Source of the DNA: Sphingobium arseniciresistens
GTDB taxonomy: Bacteria; Pseudomonadota; Alphaproteobacteria; Sphingomonadales; Sphingomonadaceae
NCBI GenBank assembly: GCA_029167225.1
Contig: JARFNK010000002.1
Span: forward strand, 372,001 to 436,000
Length of the DNA: 64,000 nucleotides
Direction: 5' to 3'
The translations under genes and the position numbers were made by a program. The notes under the pieces were generated by a model. That model worked only from the letters and a program-made list of their open reading frames with translations, did no database searches and was not told the DNA's origin. Positions 1 to 7,702 of this stretch are shown in pieces; the first letter of the stretch is position 1, and the number at the start of each line of letters is the position of its first letter.

Positions 1-419
1 AACGTCGAGCCGCCACCCATCATGTCGATGAGATTAGAGGGCGCGACCTTCTCGTCCATGAGGACCAGATGCATTTTCGCGACAAAAGCCTGATAGGCGA
101 TGTCTTTCAGGATATACCCATGTGCGCCGGCCGAAAATACCCGAGCCATGACATCAATGTCAAAGTCGTCCTTCAGGATAACGAGCTTGGAAGCAGGAAA
201 TCGTTCGAGCAGGTCATGAATGTCGGGGGCCATCTTGTGGTCTTCCCACGCGTAATCGACGACGATGATATGCCGCTCCTGGTCACCGCAATCGACCAGC
301 TCGTCCAACGTCGCGATAGACTGGACGATCCTGAAGCCGCTGTCCGAGAGGATCCTGCTCAGTCCTTCTCTGGTTAAAGCGTTGGATATCACCAACGACG
401 CTGAACCTGATAATTCCAT
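1..419 (-). CDS. LuxR/NarL-type response regulator, N-terminal part, truncated by window edge
   Basis: About 139 codons of an N-terminal receiver domain are visible; the C-terminal part, where an HTH output domain would be expected, lies outside the window. The reading begins MELSGSASLVISN at the ATG at 417-419, shows the acidic phosphorylation region in VVDYAWED, and has the receiver lysine in GYILKD. The frame stays open upstream of this ATG, so a longer N-terminus is possible. The family normally binds DNA through a C-terminal LuxR helix-turn-helix, which cannot be checked here. The partner kinase is not in the window. The repeated 7-mer ATGGATA lies just upstream of the start. Confidence 0.75.
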   Translation of the reverse strand, partial: MELSGSASLVISNALTREGLSRILSDSGFRIVQSIATLDELVDCGDQERHIIVVDYAWEDHKMAPDIHDLLERFPASKLVILKDDFDIDVMARVFSAGAHGYILKDIAYQAFVAKMHLVLMDEKVAPSNLIDMMGGGST

Positions 420-1243
420 GCACCGTCGCCCTTGTCTTGCTGCCCGGTTGGATGCAGCGCCAAATAGCGGCCCGCTGGGATCAATCGGCAGATATCGCTC
501 TATTGACTCTGGTTACGAATCGTAAAGTATATCCATTATGGATAGATTGCAACTAAATGGATAATGTCCACAGAACATTCGGCTGAACATTGGGTATTTT
601 TAGTCGGTGGTTTATTGAACAGCCTTGCTCGCTCCGATTGTTGCTTACCCTTACCATCCGCATGGTTCGTATATGGTTAATTCTGTACCATGTTGAAAAT
701 GTTGATTTTCCGGAACCTCTGGCGATTGGTGTCCGAAGAAGCTGTGTTTCTTCTCTTTTTCTGTCCTATATTACTTTTGTTAACTGAGGAATTCATGAAA
801 ATCATTGCGAAAGCGCAATGGATATACTTTTGGCATGTGAAACTGGGCGCGGATCGATGCGGCTCCCATGCCTATCGAACCATGTGAGGCCGTGGCTCCT
901 CATCCGGCAGATGGAGGTGGGCGTCGATGCCATTATGCCGCAATCATTGTTCCGGATTTAAGAAAAACGGTACCGTCACAACCGTTGTGGAACCGAAGGT
1001 CGTTCCTTGAAGTTGAGCATGCAGGATGGCCTTTGCATCTCGCTTTGATCAGGATTCTAGCGAAGGTGGGAAGGCGTCTGCCTGAGGTCGAGCTAATAGT
1101 CTTGGATGCGTTCTCTCATGAAAGGGCAAGCATTCCCGTTAATCCATTCAACCGAGGGGATGCACGATCAGACTGAAACACGTTGTCAGGGTGAAACGGC
1201 TCAGCTTGGGAAATCGAAGGGGGCAAACAATAAGGAGCTTTTA
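420..1243. other. AT-rich intergenic region without a confident gene
   Basis: This stretch of about 820 bases is clearly richer in A and T than its surroundings, especially 520-860. I see no convincing gene in it. An open frame at 868-1176 on the plus strand could encode 102 residues, but it has no clear ribosome binding site and no motif I recognise. It may be a decayed gene or chance. The section carries a palindrome at 530-544 (separate entry) and a weak short hairpin followed by T-rich sequence near 735-760. Confidence 0.5.
530..824. promoter_or_regulatory. Palindrome TATCCATTATGGATA plus two further ATGGATA half-sites
   Basis: A 15-base perfect palindrome, TATCCAT-T-ATGGATA, lies at 530-544. 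The same 7-mer ATGGATA recurs at 557-563 and 818-824. Four occurrences counting both strands within 300 bases is far more than chance predicts for a 7-mer. The site is about 110 bases upstream of the response-regulator start, so a role as its own operator or that of a related regulator is an inference only. Confidence 0.35.
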
Positions 1244-1546
1244 ATGTCGCAGCCTCTCATCAAAATCGCCCCGGCCGTCATGGTTCTTGTGGGTGCCCTC
1301 GGCCTTGGTGGTTGTGCCACCAAAGGATTCGTGCGGGAACAGGTTGCAACCGTGAACCAGCGCGTCGATGCGCTCGATGCGAGATTGCAGACCACGGATG
1401 GAACGGCCAAGCAGGCCCTGGCAGAGGCGCAGTCCGCGTCCGGCCAGGCTCAGAATAACGGCCAGCGCCTGGATCAGCTGAACGCCCGTGTGGACGGCGT
1501 CGAGCAGAAGATGCAGGAAAACCAGCGCAAGCGCGCGCGTAATTGA
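1244..1546 (+). CDS. Small coiled-coil, alanine-rich outer-membrane lipoprotein (Lpp-like in form)
   Basis: The product has 100 residues. The start ATG at 1244 is preceded by a strong AAGGAG at 1232-1237. A lipoprotein signal peptide ends in the lipobox LGGC, giving an acylated Cys at about residue 23. The rest is a heptad-like, Ala/Gln/Asp-rich helix (VNQRVDALDARLQ, LDQLNARVDGVEQKM), consistent with a trimeric alpha-helical coiled coil, and it ends in a basic RKRARN tail. In form it resembles Braun lipoprotein, and the N-terminal part of sphingomonad OmpA-like lipoproteins. It lies next to an L,D-transpeptidase-like gene but is separated from it by a terminator, so the two are probably separate transcripts. 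Confidence 0.75.
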   Translation: MSQPLIKIAPAVMVLVGALGLGGCATKGFVREQVATVNQRVDALDARLQTTDGTAKQALAEAQSASGQAQNNGQRLDQLNARVDGVEQKMQENQRKRARN

Positions 1547-1586
1547 TATCTGAAATCATCGATGCCACTTTGGCAGCGATTTTCGC

Positions 1587-1617
1587 GCCGGCGCCCTTTT
1601 GGGCGCCGGCCTTTATT
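1587..1617 (+). terminator. Intrinsic terminator after the lipoprotein gene
   Basis: A perfect 10-base-pair stem, GCCGGCGCCC with GGGCGCCGGC, has a TTTT loop and spans 1587-1610. It is followed by CTTTATT. It lies 40 bases after the lipoprotein stop and before the next start. Confidence 0.8.
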
Positions 1618-1631
1618 GAGTGCATGCCCAG

Positions 1632-2327
1632 ATGAACAAAATCCTTGTGGCGCTTGCCGGGGTTGCGCTTTTTGGATCGACGCCGGCCCTGGCGGCAAAG
1701 AAGGTCAAGGCACCGGCCCCCGCGACGCCTCGGGAAGAAAGTCAGGCCGACAAGGTAGAGCTTGTCCGATCGGAGGCGGCGACGCGCGTCGCTAACTGGA
1801 TCGCCGGCACTGGTGACAACCGATCTCTGCCTTATGTCATCATCGACAAGAACGCGGCCCATGCCTTTCTTTTCGACGGCGAAGGGAAATCTCTCACCAG
1901 TGCGCCCGTCCTGATCGGCATAGCGACGGGGGATGACGCGACGCCAGGGATTGGGAACAAAAGCCTTGCCGAGATTGGCCCAGCCGAGAAGACGACACCC
2001 GCAGGCCGCTTTCTGGCGAAGTTCGGGATGGCTGCCGGCAAGCAGAAAGTGCTTTGGGTGGACTATGCGACGTCCGTGGCGCTGCACACCATTCCGACGG
2101 GCAATCCCAAGGAGCGTCGTAGGCAGCGGATGCTCTCGCCCGGCATAGAGGACAACCGGATCACCTTCGGTTGCATCAACGTGCCTTTGAGTTTCTATAA
2201 CAAGGGCGTTCGGCCCCTGTTTCTCAAAAAGGGTGGCTATGTCTATGTGCTGCCGGATACCAAGGCCCTTGAAGAGGTTTTCCCGCCCCTGCGCGTTCAG
2301 CCCTTTCTGAGTGCCGGCGCGTCCTGA
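1632..2327 (+). CDS. Secreted L,D-transpeptidase-like protein (YkuD fold)
   Basis: The product has 231 residues from the ATG at 1632; a GTG at 1620 is in frame and would add four residues. A signal peptide ends near LAA. The second half carries a YkuD-type active-site region, a His in ALHTIP followed by the cysteine motif TFGCINV (family pattern S/T-x-G-C). The spacing between this His and the Cys is longer than in classical YkuD enzymes because of a basic insertion, KERRRQR. Such enzymes act in the periplasm, forming 3-3 crosslinks or attaching proteins to peptidoglycan. It is followed 43 bases later by a Rap1a/Tai-like gene in the same direction. Confidence 0.7.
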   Translation: MNKILVALAGVALFGSTPALAAKKVKAPAPATPREESQADKVELVRSEAATRVANWIAGTGDNRSLPYVIIDKNAAHAFLFDGEGKSLTSAPVLIGIATGDDATPGIGNKSLAEIGPAEKTTPAGRFLAKFGMAAGKQKVLWVDYATSVALHTIPTGNPKERRRQRMLSPGIEDNRITFGCINVPLSFYNKGVRPLFLKKGGYVYVLPDTKALEEVFPPLRVQPFLSAGAS

Positions 2328-2370
2328 ATTCGGGCGCTGGATCTGCCATTCGGTCACGAAGGATCCCAGG

Positions 2371-2739
2371 ATGACGACCAGAATATTGCCCTGTCTTGCC
2401 GCGATCGCTGCCGCGGGGACGTTTTCGGTTCCGGCTCAGGCGGGCTTCTATTCCGGCGACGCGCTGTATGAAGTCTGCACGGTAGAGCGTGGCGACGCGG
2501 CCTATTTCGAAAAAACCTATGAGTGCGCCGCGTATATCGCCGGCGCCGTCGATGCCTTCAATACGACGCGGGAAGCCAACAAGTTGAAAAGTTGCATCCC
2601 GGCGGGCGTTACCATCAGCAATTTGAAAGACGCGACGGTCGATTTCATGCGTGCCAATCCTGCCGGCCGGAACAAGTCCGCTTCAGCACTTGTCTTTTCC
2701 GCAACGCGAAAGGCGTGGCCATGCAGGAAGAAGAAGTGA
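2371..2739 (+). CDS. Rap1a/Tai immunity-domain-like periplasmic protein
   Basis: The product has 122 residues from the ATG at 2371. A signal peptide is cleaved near AQA. The mature part shows the typical layout of the Rap1a/Tai family: YEVC, then YECAAYIAGAVDAF, a CIPAGVT segment, and a terminal PC motif, with four cysteines able to form two disulphides. Founding members protect against type VI secretion amidase effectors, but sphingomonads carry many orphan copies of unknown role. No secretion-system genes are present here. The close spacing after the L,D-transpeptidase-like gene suggests co-transcription. Confidence 0.65.
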   Translation: MTTRILPCLAAIAAAGTFSVPAQAGFYSGDALYEVCTVERGDAAYFEKTYECAAYIAGAVDAFNTTREANKLKSCIPAGVTISNLKDATVDFMRANPAGRNKSASALVFSATRKAWPCRKKK

Positions 2740-2818
2740 TGTTTCCGGCATTGTCCATGCGGACGCATGTATCTGCGCAGGGGAATTTCGGGATCGTCTG
2801 AAAATGCTGCGGGGCGTT

Positions 2819-4813
2819 TCAGGCCGCGCGCCGCGGGGATGGCGTGCGGCGGGCTTCCGGCGCAGGCAGATGGCGGGCGATGTCATTATCGACCAGCCAT
2901 GGACGCAGGGCCTCCAGCGCCAACGGGGGAGAGAACAGGAAGCCCTGCGCGACATGGCAGCCAAGGTCGCGCATCTGTTCCAATTGACGGATATTTTCTA
3001 TGCCTTCCACCACGCATTCCAGCGCCATCGTCTCGCATAGCCCGATGATGGCGGTGACAATGTTTCGGCGCGAAGGTTCGTGCAGATCGGCCACGAAGCT
3101 GCGATCAACCTTGATCTTGTCGAGCGGCAACTGGCGTAGATAACTGAGGCTGGAATAGCCGGTACCGAAATCATCCAGGGCGATATGGGCGCCCAGCGCC
3201 CGCAAGGCGCGCAGCGCGTCGACTGCCAGGTCGAAATCCCGCATCAGCGCGGTTTCCGTCAGCTCGAAGGTGATCCGCGAAGGCTCGATCTCGGCCGAGC
3301 GGGTCAGCGCGACGATCGCGTCGATCGTGTCGGGCGAGGCGATGTCGTTGGCGGAAAGGTTGAAGGACAGGCCAAGCTTGCCCGGCAGCGTTTCCGCCTG
3401 TCGCAGCGCCTTCTCGTACAGGCACAGCGTAATCATGTGGATCAGGCCGACGCGCTCCGCGATGCTGACGAACTGGTCTGGCGCGACCTGGCCCATGGTT
3501 GGGCTCGTCCACCGGGCAAGCGCCTCGACGCCGGTCACGACCATGCGGTCGGTATCGATGATGGGCTGGAAATGCACATCCATTTCCGCGTCGAAATCGG
3601 CTGTCTGCAGCGCCGCCTCGATCGCCCGTTCGGAACGGATCCGGGTCTCGTGCTCGAGGGAAAAGAGCGCGCAGCCGCCGGTGCGACGCGACTTGACGTG
3701 ATACAGCGCATAGTCGGAACGATCGAACAGTTCATGCGCGTTCGCGCCGGCGTCCGGGAAGAGTGCCATGCCGCACGAACAGCCGATGGTCACGCGGATG
3801 TCGTCGAACATGAAGGGCTGGCTGATCAGCTCGCACAGCATCTGTCCAACGCGTACGGCATCGCCTGTGCCCTGGGTCAGGATCACGCCGAATTCGTCGC
3901 CGCCCAACCTGGCGATGATGATGTCCTGTCCCGACACGGCGTAAAAGCGGTCGCCGATCTCGCCGAGAAGACGGTCACCCAGCACATGCCCGTAGGTGTC
4001 GTTCACCGGCTTGAACCGGTCGAGATCCATCACGCCGACGGCAAAGGGCTCGCAGGTCTCCTGGCGTTCGGCAATCAGTGCCTCCAGCTGCGAGAAGAAA
4101 TAGCGGCGATTGGGAAGTCCCGTCAGGCTGTCGGTATGGGCGAGGCGGGCATTCTCATCGCTCAGCCGCTGTGCCTCGGCCTGCTTGTCCGCAAGCTCCT
4201 GGCGCGATTCGACCATGATCTTGAAACCGCGAAAACTGGACAGCAGCACCTGGATCATCACCGCCGTCACCAGCGCGATATTGGCCGCGATCGCGATGAA
4301 CACCGGTTGGCCGGACCAGAGATAATAGACCATGTAGGGAATGGTGACGGCCACGGTGACGAGCAATGCCGCCTGAGGGAGGTTCATCAGGCAGAAGATG
4401 CAGCCGATGACGGTGATCGCGATGAACAGGGCGACATGGCCGCGCTCGAACGCGCCGCCATAGCGGTCCAGCAGCAGCGACCAGGAAACGAAGGCGATGG
4501 CGAGGATGCCGGCGAGGATTGTTGTTTTGCGAAGCTGGCGGATGGCGCTTTTCGGCGTCACCGGCGAGCGCTGGGGTACCATCCACGTCACCATGCGAAT
4601 AATGCAGATCGACGAAAGAAGCCCGCAAGCGCCGATGGTGAGGCTGTCGGGGGCGATGCCGTAATGGGTATAGGAAACGGCGCAGGCGTTGACTGTCAGC
4701 AAGGCATAGAGAAACGGAATCTGCCGACGCAGCGCACGAAACTGCGCCACGGCAACGACTGGCTTCGTCCATCGTAACGTAAGCCAGGAAATAAGATCGA
4801 ACCTGCCCGGCAT
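2819..4813 (-). CDS. Membrane-anchored diguanylate cyclase/phosphodiesterase (GGDEF-EAL)
   Basis: The product has 664 residues from the ATG at 4813; a TTG at 4852 would add 13 residues. Several hydrophobic helices fill about residues 30-195, followed by a short coiled linker. The GGDEF domain is next, with an intact RLGGDEF near residue 304. The EAL domain follows, with GVEALARW near 430 and the conserved DDFGTGYSSL loop. Both catalytic signatures are intact, so cyclic-di-GMP synthesis and breakdown are both possible. I do not see an RxxD inhibitory site just ahead of GGDEF. The gene stands alone and converges on the Rap1a-like gene. Confidence 0.9.
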   Translation of the reverse strand: MPGRFDLISWLTLRWTKPVVAVAQFRALRRQIPFLYALLTVNACAVSYTHYGIAPDSLTIGACGLLSSICIIRMVTWMVPQRSPVTPKSAIRQLRKTTILAGILAIAFVSWSLLLDRYGGAFERGHVALFIAITVIGCIFCLMNLPQAALLVTVAVTIPYMVYYLWSGQPVFIAIAANIALVTAVMIQVLLSSFRGFKIMVESRQELADKQAEAQRLSDENARLAHTDSLTGLPNRRYFFSQLEALIAERQETCEPFAVGVMDLDRFKPVNDTYGHVLGDRLLGEIGDRFYAVSGQDIIIARLGGDEFGVILTQGTGDAVRVGQMLCELISQPFMFDDIRVTIGCSCGMALFPDAGANAHELFDRSDYALYHVKSRRTGGCALFSLEHETRIRSERAIEAALQTADFDAEMDVHFQPIIDTDRMVVTGVEALARWTSPTMGQVAPDQFVSIAERVGLIHMITLCLYEKALRQAETLPGKLGLSFNLSANDIASPDTIDAIVALTRSAEIEPSRITFELTETALMRDFDLAVDALRALRALGAHIALDDFGTGYSSLSYLRQLPLDKIKVDRSFVADLHEPSRRNIVTAIIGLCETMALECVVEGIENIRQLEQMRDLGCHVAQGFLFSPPLALEALRPWLVDNDIARHLPAPEARRTPSPRRAA

Positions 4814-5066
4814 TGTTTTGCCATTACTCCCTTGTCGGGAATGCGATTGCAAAAATAGTTTAAGCCTCGCTTAAACGCAGATTTCGGGGCTGGGCGTTTC
4901 ACTGGCGCACAGGAATGTAAAAGCTATCTATCTTTATGAAATATTTGATCTAATCTCAGTTTTTCTGCGGTTGCGTATTATTTTGGCCTGACCAGAATGG
5001 AGCGCCGCCAATATTGGTCCGGCTGACCGGCTTGAAATCGGCGCGTCAGGTGGCACATGGGAAGAT

Positions 5067-5948
5067 ATGAACTTGCCGATCGATCATAACCGGCCGCCCG
5101 CGGGCGACCTTATGCAGTTGACGCCGCTGGTCGGGCGCGTGCTTGCGCCTAACCCGTCGCCCTTCACCTATTGGGGCACGCAAACCTATGTGGTGGGCGC
5201 CAGCGACGTTGCCGTGATAGATCCGGGGCCGTCGGATGATGCGCATATCGCGGCGCTGGTGCGGTCAATCGGGGACAGGCCTGTGCGGGCGATCGTCTGC
5301 ACGCATACGCATCGCGATCACAGCCCCGCAGCGGCGCCGCTTGCCGCCATTACCGGCGCGCCGATTATCGGCTGCGCACCGCTGACTCTGACCGATGACG
5401 GGCCGCGTGCCGATGCGGCCTTTGATGCGTCCTATGCGCCGGATCGCGTGCTGGAAGATGGAGAGGCGCTGACAGGGGAGGGCTGGACCTTGCGCGCGTT
5501 GGCTACGCCGGGTCACACGTCGAACCATCTCTGCCTGGCGCTGGAAGAGGAGAAAGCCCTGTTCACCGGCGACCATGTGATGGGCTGGTCCACCAGCGTC
5601 GTTTCCCCGCCCGATGGCGACATGGCCGCCTATATGCGATCGATGCAGCTTCTGCTGGGGCGCGACGACGTGATCTATTATCCCGCCCATGGCGATCCGG
5701 TGGAAACCCCGCACAGGTTGGTGCGCGGCATGATGGGCCATCGCAAGCATCGCGAAGGGCAGATCATGCGCCTGATCGAGGCGGAGAGCGATGGCGTCGC
5801 GATCCCGGACATGGTGCTTCAGATGTACAAGGGTGTCGACCCCGGCCTGCATCCCGCCGCAGGACGCTCGGTCCTCGCGCATCTGATCGACCTGCAGCAG
5901 CGCGGCCTGGCGACGACATCTTCGGACGGGCGGTGGCGGACATGTTGA
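5067..5948 (+). CDS. MBL-fold metallo-hydrolase (LACTB2-like)
   Basis: The product has 293 residues. The metal-binding signature HTHRDH is at about residues 80-85, with further ligand motifs PGHTSNH (148-154), TGDH (167-170) and PAHG (206-209). A C-terminal helical region with a winged-helix look (LAHLIDLQQRGLA) is typical of the beta-lactamase-like 2 group. Substrate is not predictable; relatives act on nucleic acids or thioesters. Its last codons overlap the start of the DUF4230 gene, so the two are probably translated together. Confidence 0.85.
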   Translation: MNLPIDHNRPPAGDLMQLTPLVGRVLAPNPSPFTYWGTQTYVVGASDVAVIDPGPSDDAHIAALVRSIGDRPVRAIVCTHTHRDHSPAAAPLAAITGAPIIGCAPLTLTDDGPRADAAFDASYAPDRVLEDGEALTGEGWTLRALATPGHTSNHLCLALEEEKALFTGDHVMGWSTSVVSPPDGDMAAYMRSMQLLLGRDDVIYYPAHGDPVETPHRLVRGMMGHRKHREGQIMRLIEAESDGVAIPDMVLQMYKGVDPGLHPAAGRSVLAHLIDLQQRGLATTSSDGRWRTC

Positions 5949-6655
5949 CGGCGCGCCGGGCGCTTGCCGGTGTTTCCGTGGTTTTGCTGATTGCGCTGGC
6001 GGTAGCGATCTTCCTGGGCTGGCGGCTCTACAGTCGCGACTATGTGGTGACGGCCGAGGATGACGGGAGTGTCATTACCAAGGTGATTGCCGAGCGCTTT
6101 GCCGGTGCCAACAGCCTGAAGGTATCGGAACTGTCGGGCGTGGTGCAAAGCACCGCATCGGATGTACGCGGCTTTGGCCTGCTGAAATCCGATCAGGTCG
6201 CGAAGATGCCCTTCAGCGTCGACTATTTCGTTGATGTGGGCGGGATCGGGCCTGACGATCTGGAATGGGTCGAGGATTCGCGGACCTTGATCGTTAACGC
6301 CCCGGACGTGAGGGCCGCGAAGGCGAATGTCGATGAAAGCCGCCGCTCGCTCGTCCAGACCAACGGCCTTTTCGTCACGCGATCGGCGGGCGAGGAGCTC
6401 AGCCGCCGCGCGTCTGCAAATGCGCAGGGGCAGGCGGAGAAGGTCGCCCGGTCGCCCGAGCGGCTGGCGCAGGCGCGCGAGAACGGGCGCAAGGCGCTGG
6501 CGCAGTTACTGGGCGCCCCGCTGGCGAAGCTGGGCTATGGTGATGCGCGCGTGGTCGTGACCTTCCCGCCGGAACGCTTCGCGACGAACAAGGATCGGTG
6601 GGACGTGACGACCCCGGTGAATGAGGTACTGGCCAATCACGCGCGGGCTCGCTAG
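5942..6655 (+). CDS. DUF4230 domain-containing membrane-anchored protein
   Basis: The product has 237 residues from the ATG at 5942; a GTG at 5933 is also in frame. One N-terminal membrane helix lies at about residues 9-29, and the rest should face the periplasm. The soluble part has the DUF4230 look (FSVDYFVDVGGIG, then a long charged helical part and a final strand VVVTFPPERF). No enzymatic motif is visible. It overlaps the MBL hydrolase by 7 bases and is followed 31 bases later by nadA, so it may be part of the same transcript. Confidence 0.65.
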   Translation: MLTARRALAGVSVVLLIALAVAIFLGWRLYSRDYVVTAEDDGSVITKVIAERFAGANSLKVSELSGVVQSTASDVRGFGLLKSDQVAKMPFSVDYFVDVGGIGPDDLEWVEDSRTLIVNAPDVRAAKANVDESRRSLVQTNGLFVTRSAGEELSRRASANAQGQAEKVARSPERLAQARENGRKALAQLLGAPLAKLGYGDARVVVTFPPERFATNKDRWDVTTPVNEVLANHARAR

Positions 6656-6686
6656 GGCGCCGGGCATCGGCCTGAAGGAGAAGGAC

Positions 6687-7673
6687 ATGAGCGCGTTTAC
6701 CGCAATTCCCAAGGGACTGGACCTGCGCGCGGAGATCGACCGCCTGCGCAAGGAGCGCAACGCCGTCATCCTGGGGCATTATTACCAGAAGCCCGAAATC
6801 CAGGATCTGTCCGATTTCGTCGGCGATTCGCTGGAGCTTTCGCGCAAGGCGGCGGAGACGGATGCGGACGTCATCGCCTTTTGCGGCGTGCGCTTCATGG
6901 CGGAAACCGCCAAGATCCTCTCGCCGGAAAAAATCGTCGTGCTGCCGGACATGGACGCCGGCTGCAGCCTCGAAGACAGCTGCCCGCCTGCGCAGTTCAA
7001 GGCTTTCCGCGAGGCGCATCCCGATCATATTGCGCTGAGCTACATCAACTGCTCGGCCGAGGTGAAGGCGCTCAGCGACATCATTGTCACCAGTTCTTCG
7101 GCGGAAAAGATCCTCTCGCAGATCCCGAAGGACCAGAAGATCATCTTCGGCCCCGACAAGCATCTGGGCGGCTATCTCGCCCGCAAGCTGGGGCGCGAGA
7201 TGCTGCTGTGGCCCGGCGTGTGTATCGTGCATGAGGCGTTCAGCGAGACCGAACTGCTCAAGCTGAAGGCGCAGCATCCCGACGCGCCGATCGCCGCGCA
7301 CCCCGAATGCCCGCCGTTCATCGTCGATCACGCCGATTATGTCGGCTCGACCAGCGGCATCCTGGACTTTTCCAAGACCATGCCGGGCGACACGCTGATC
7401 GTCGCGACGGAGCCGCATATCATCCACCAGATGCAGAAGGCGGTGCCGGAAAAGACCTTCATCGGCGCGCCCGGCGCGGACGGCAACTGCAACTGCAATA
7501 TCTGCCCCTATATGGCGCTGAACACGATGGAGAAGCTGTACGTGGCGCTCCGTGACCTCACGCCCCGGATCGAGATGGAGGAGGGGCTGCGGCTCGCCGC
7601 CAAGAAGAGCCTGGACCGGATGCTCGAGATGGCGAGCAATACGGTGGGCATGGGCGATCTGGGCGCGCGCTAG
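6687..7673 (+). CDS. nadA: Quinolinate synthase
   Basis: The product has 328 residues from the ATG at 6687, with AAGGAGAAGG just ahead. NadA condenses iminoaspartate with dihydroxyacetone phosphate to give quinolinate, using a 4Fe-4S cluster. The probable cluster ligands are Cys93 (GCSLEDSCP), Cys208 (HPECPP) and Cys273 (NICPYM). The signature ILGHYYQ near the N-terminus is intact. It is followed by a cardiolipin synthase gene and then nadC. No nadB is present in the window, so iminoaspartate must come from a NadB or aspartate dehydrogenase encoded elsewhere. Confidence 0.95.
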   Translation: MSAFTAIPKGLDLRAEIDRLRKERNAVILGHYYQKPEIQDLSDFVGDSLELSRKAAETDADVIAFCGVRFMAETAKILSPEKIVVLPDMDAGCSLEDSCPPAQFKAFREAHPDHIALSYINCSAEVKALSDIIVTSSSAEKILSQIPKDQKIIFGPDKHLGGYLARKLGREMLLWPGVCIVHEAFSETELLKLKAQHPDAPIAAHPECPPFIVDHADYVGSTSGILDFSKTMPGDTLIVATEPHIIHQMQKAVPEKTFIGAPGADGNCNCNICPYMALNTMEKLYVALRDLTPRIEMEEGLRLAAKKSLDRMLEMASNTVGMGDLGAR

Positions 7674-7702
7674 CATGACAGGGCGGCAGGAAGGGACATT
7701 GA

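Noticed and set aside
868-1176. 102-codon frame in the AT-rich left gap
   Set aside because: No ribosome binding site, no recognised motif, and an irregular composition. It is kept only as a possible gene remnant.
1632-2739. A type VI secretion effector-immunity pair
   Set aside because: The YkuD-like protein has its own signal peptide and there are no secretion, VgrG or adaptor genes in the window.
3185-4777. 530-codon plus-strand frame opposite the GGDEF-EAL gene
   Set aside because: It is an antisense shadow of a gene with intact GGDEF and EAL motifs and shows no recognisable protein features.
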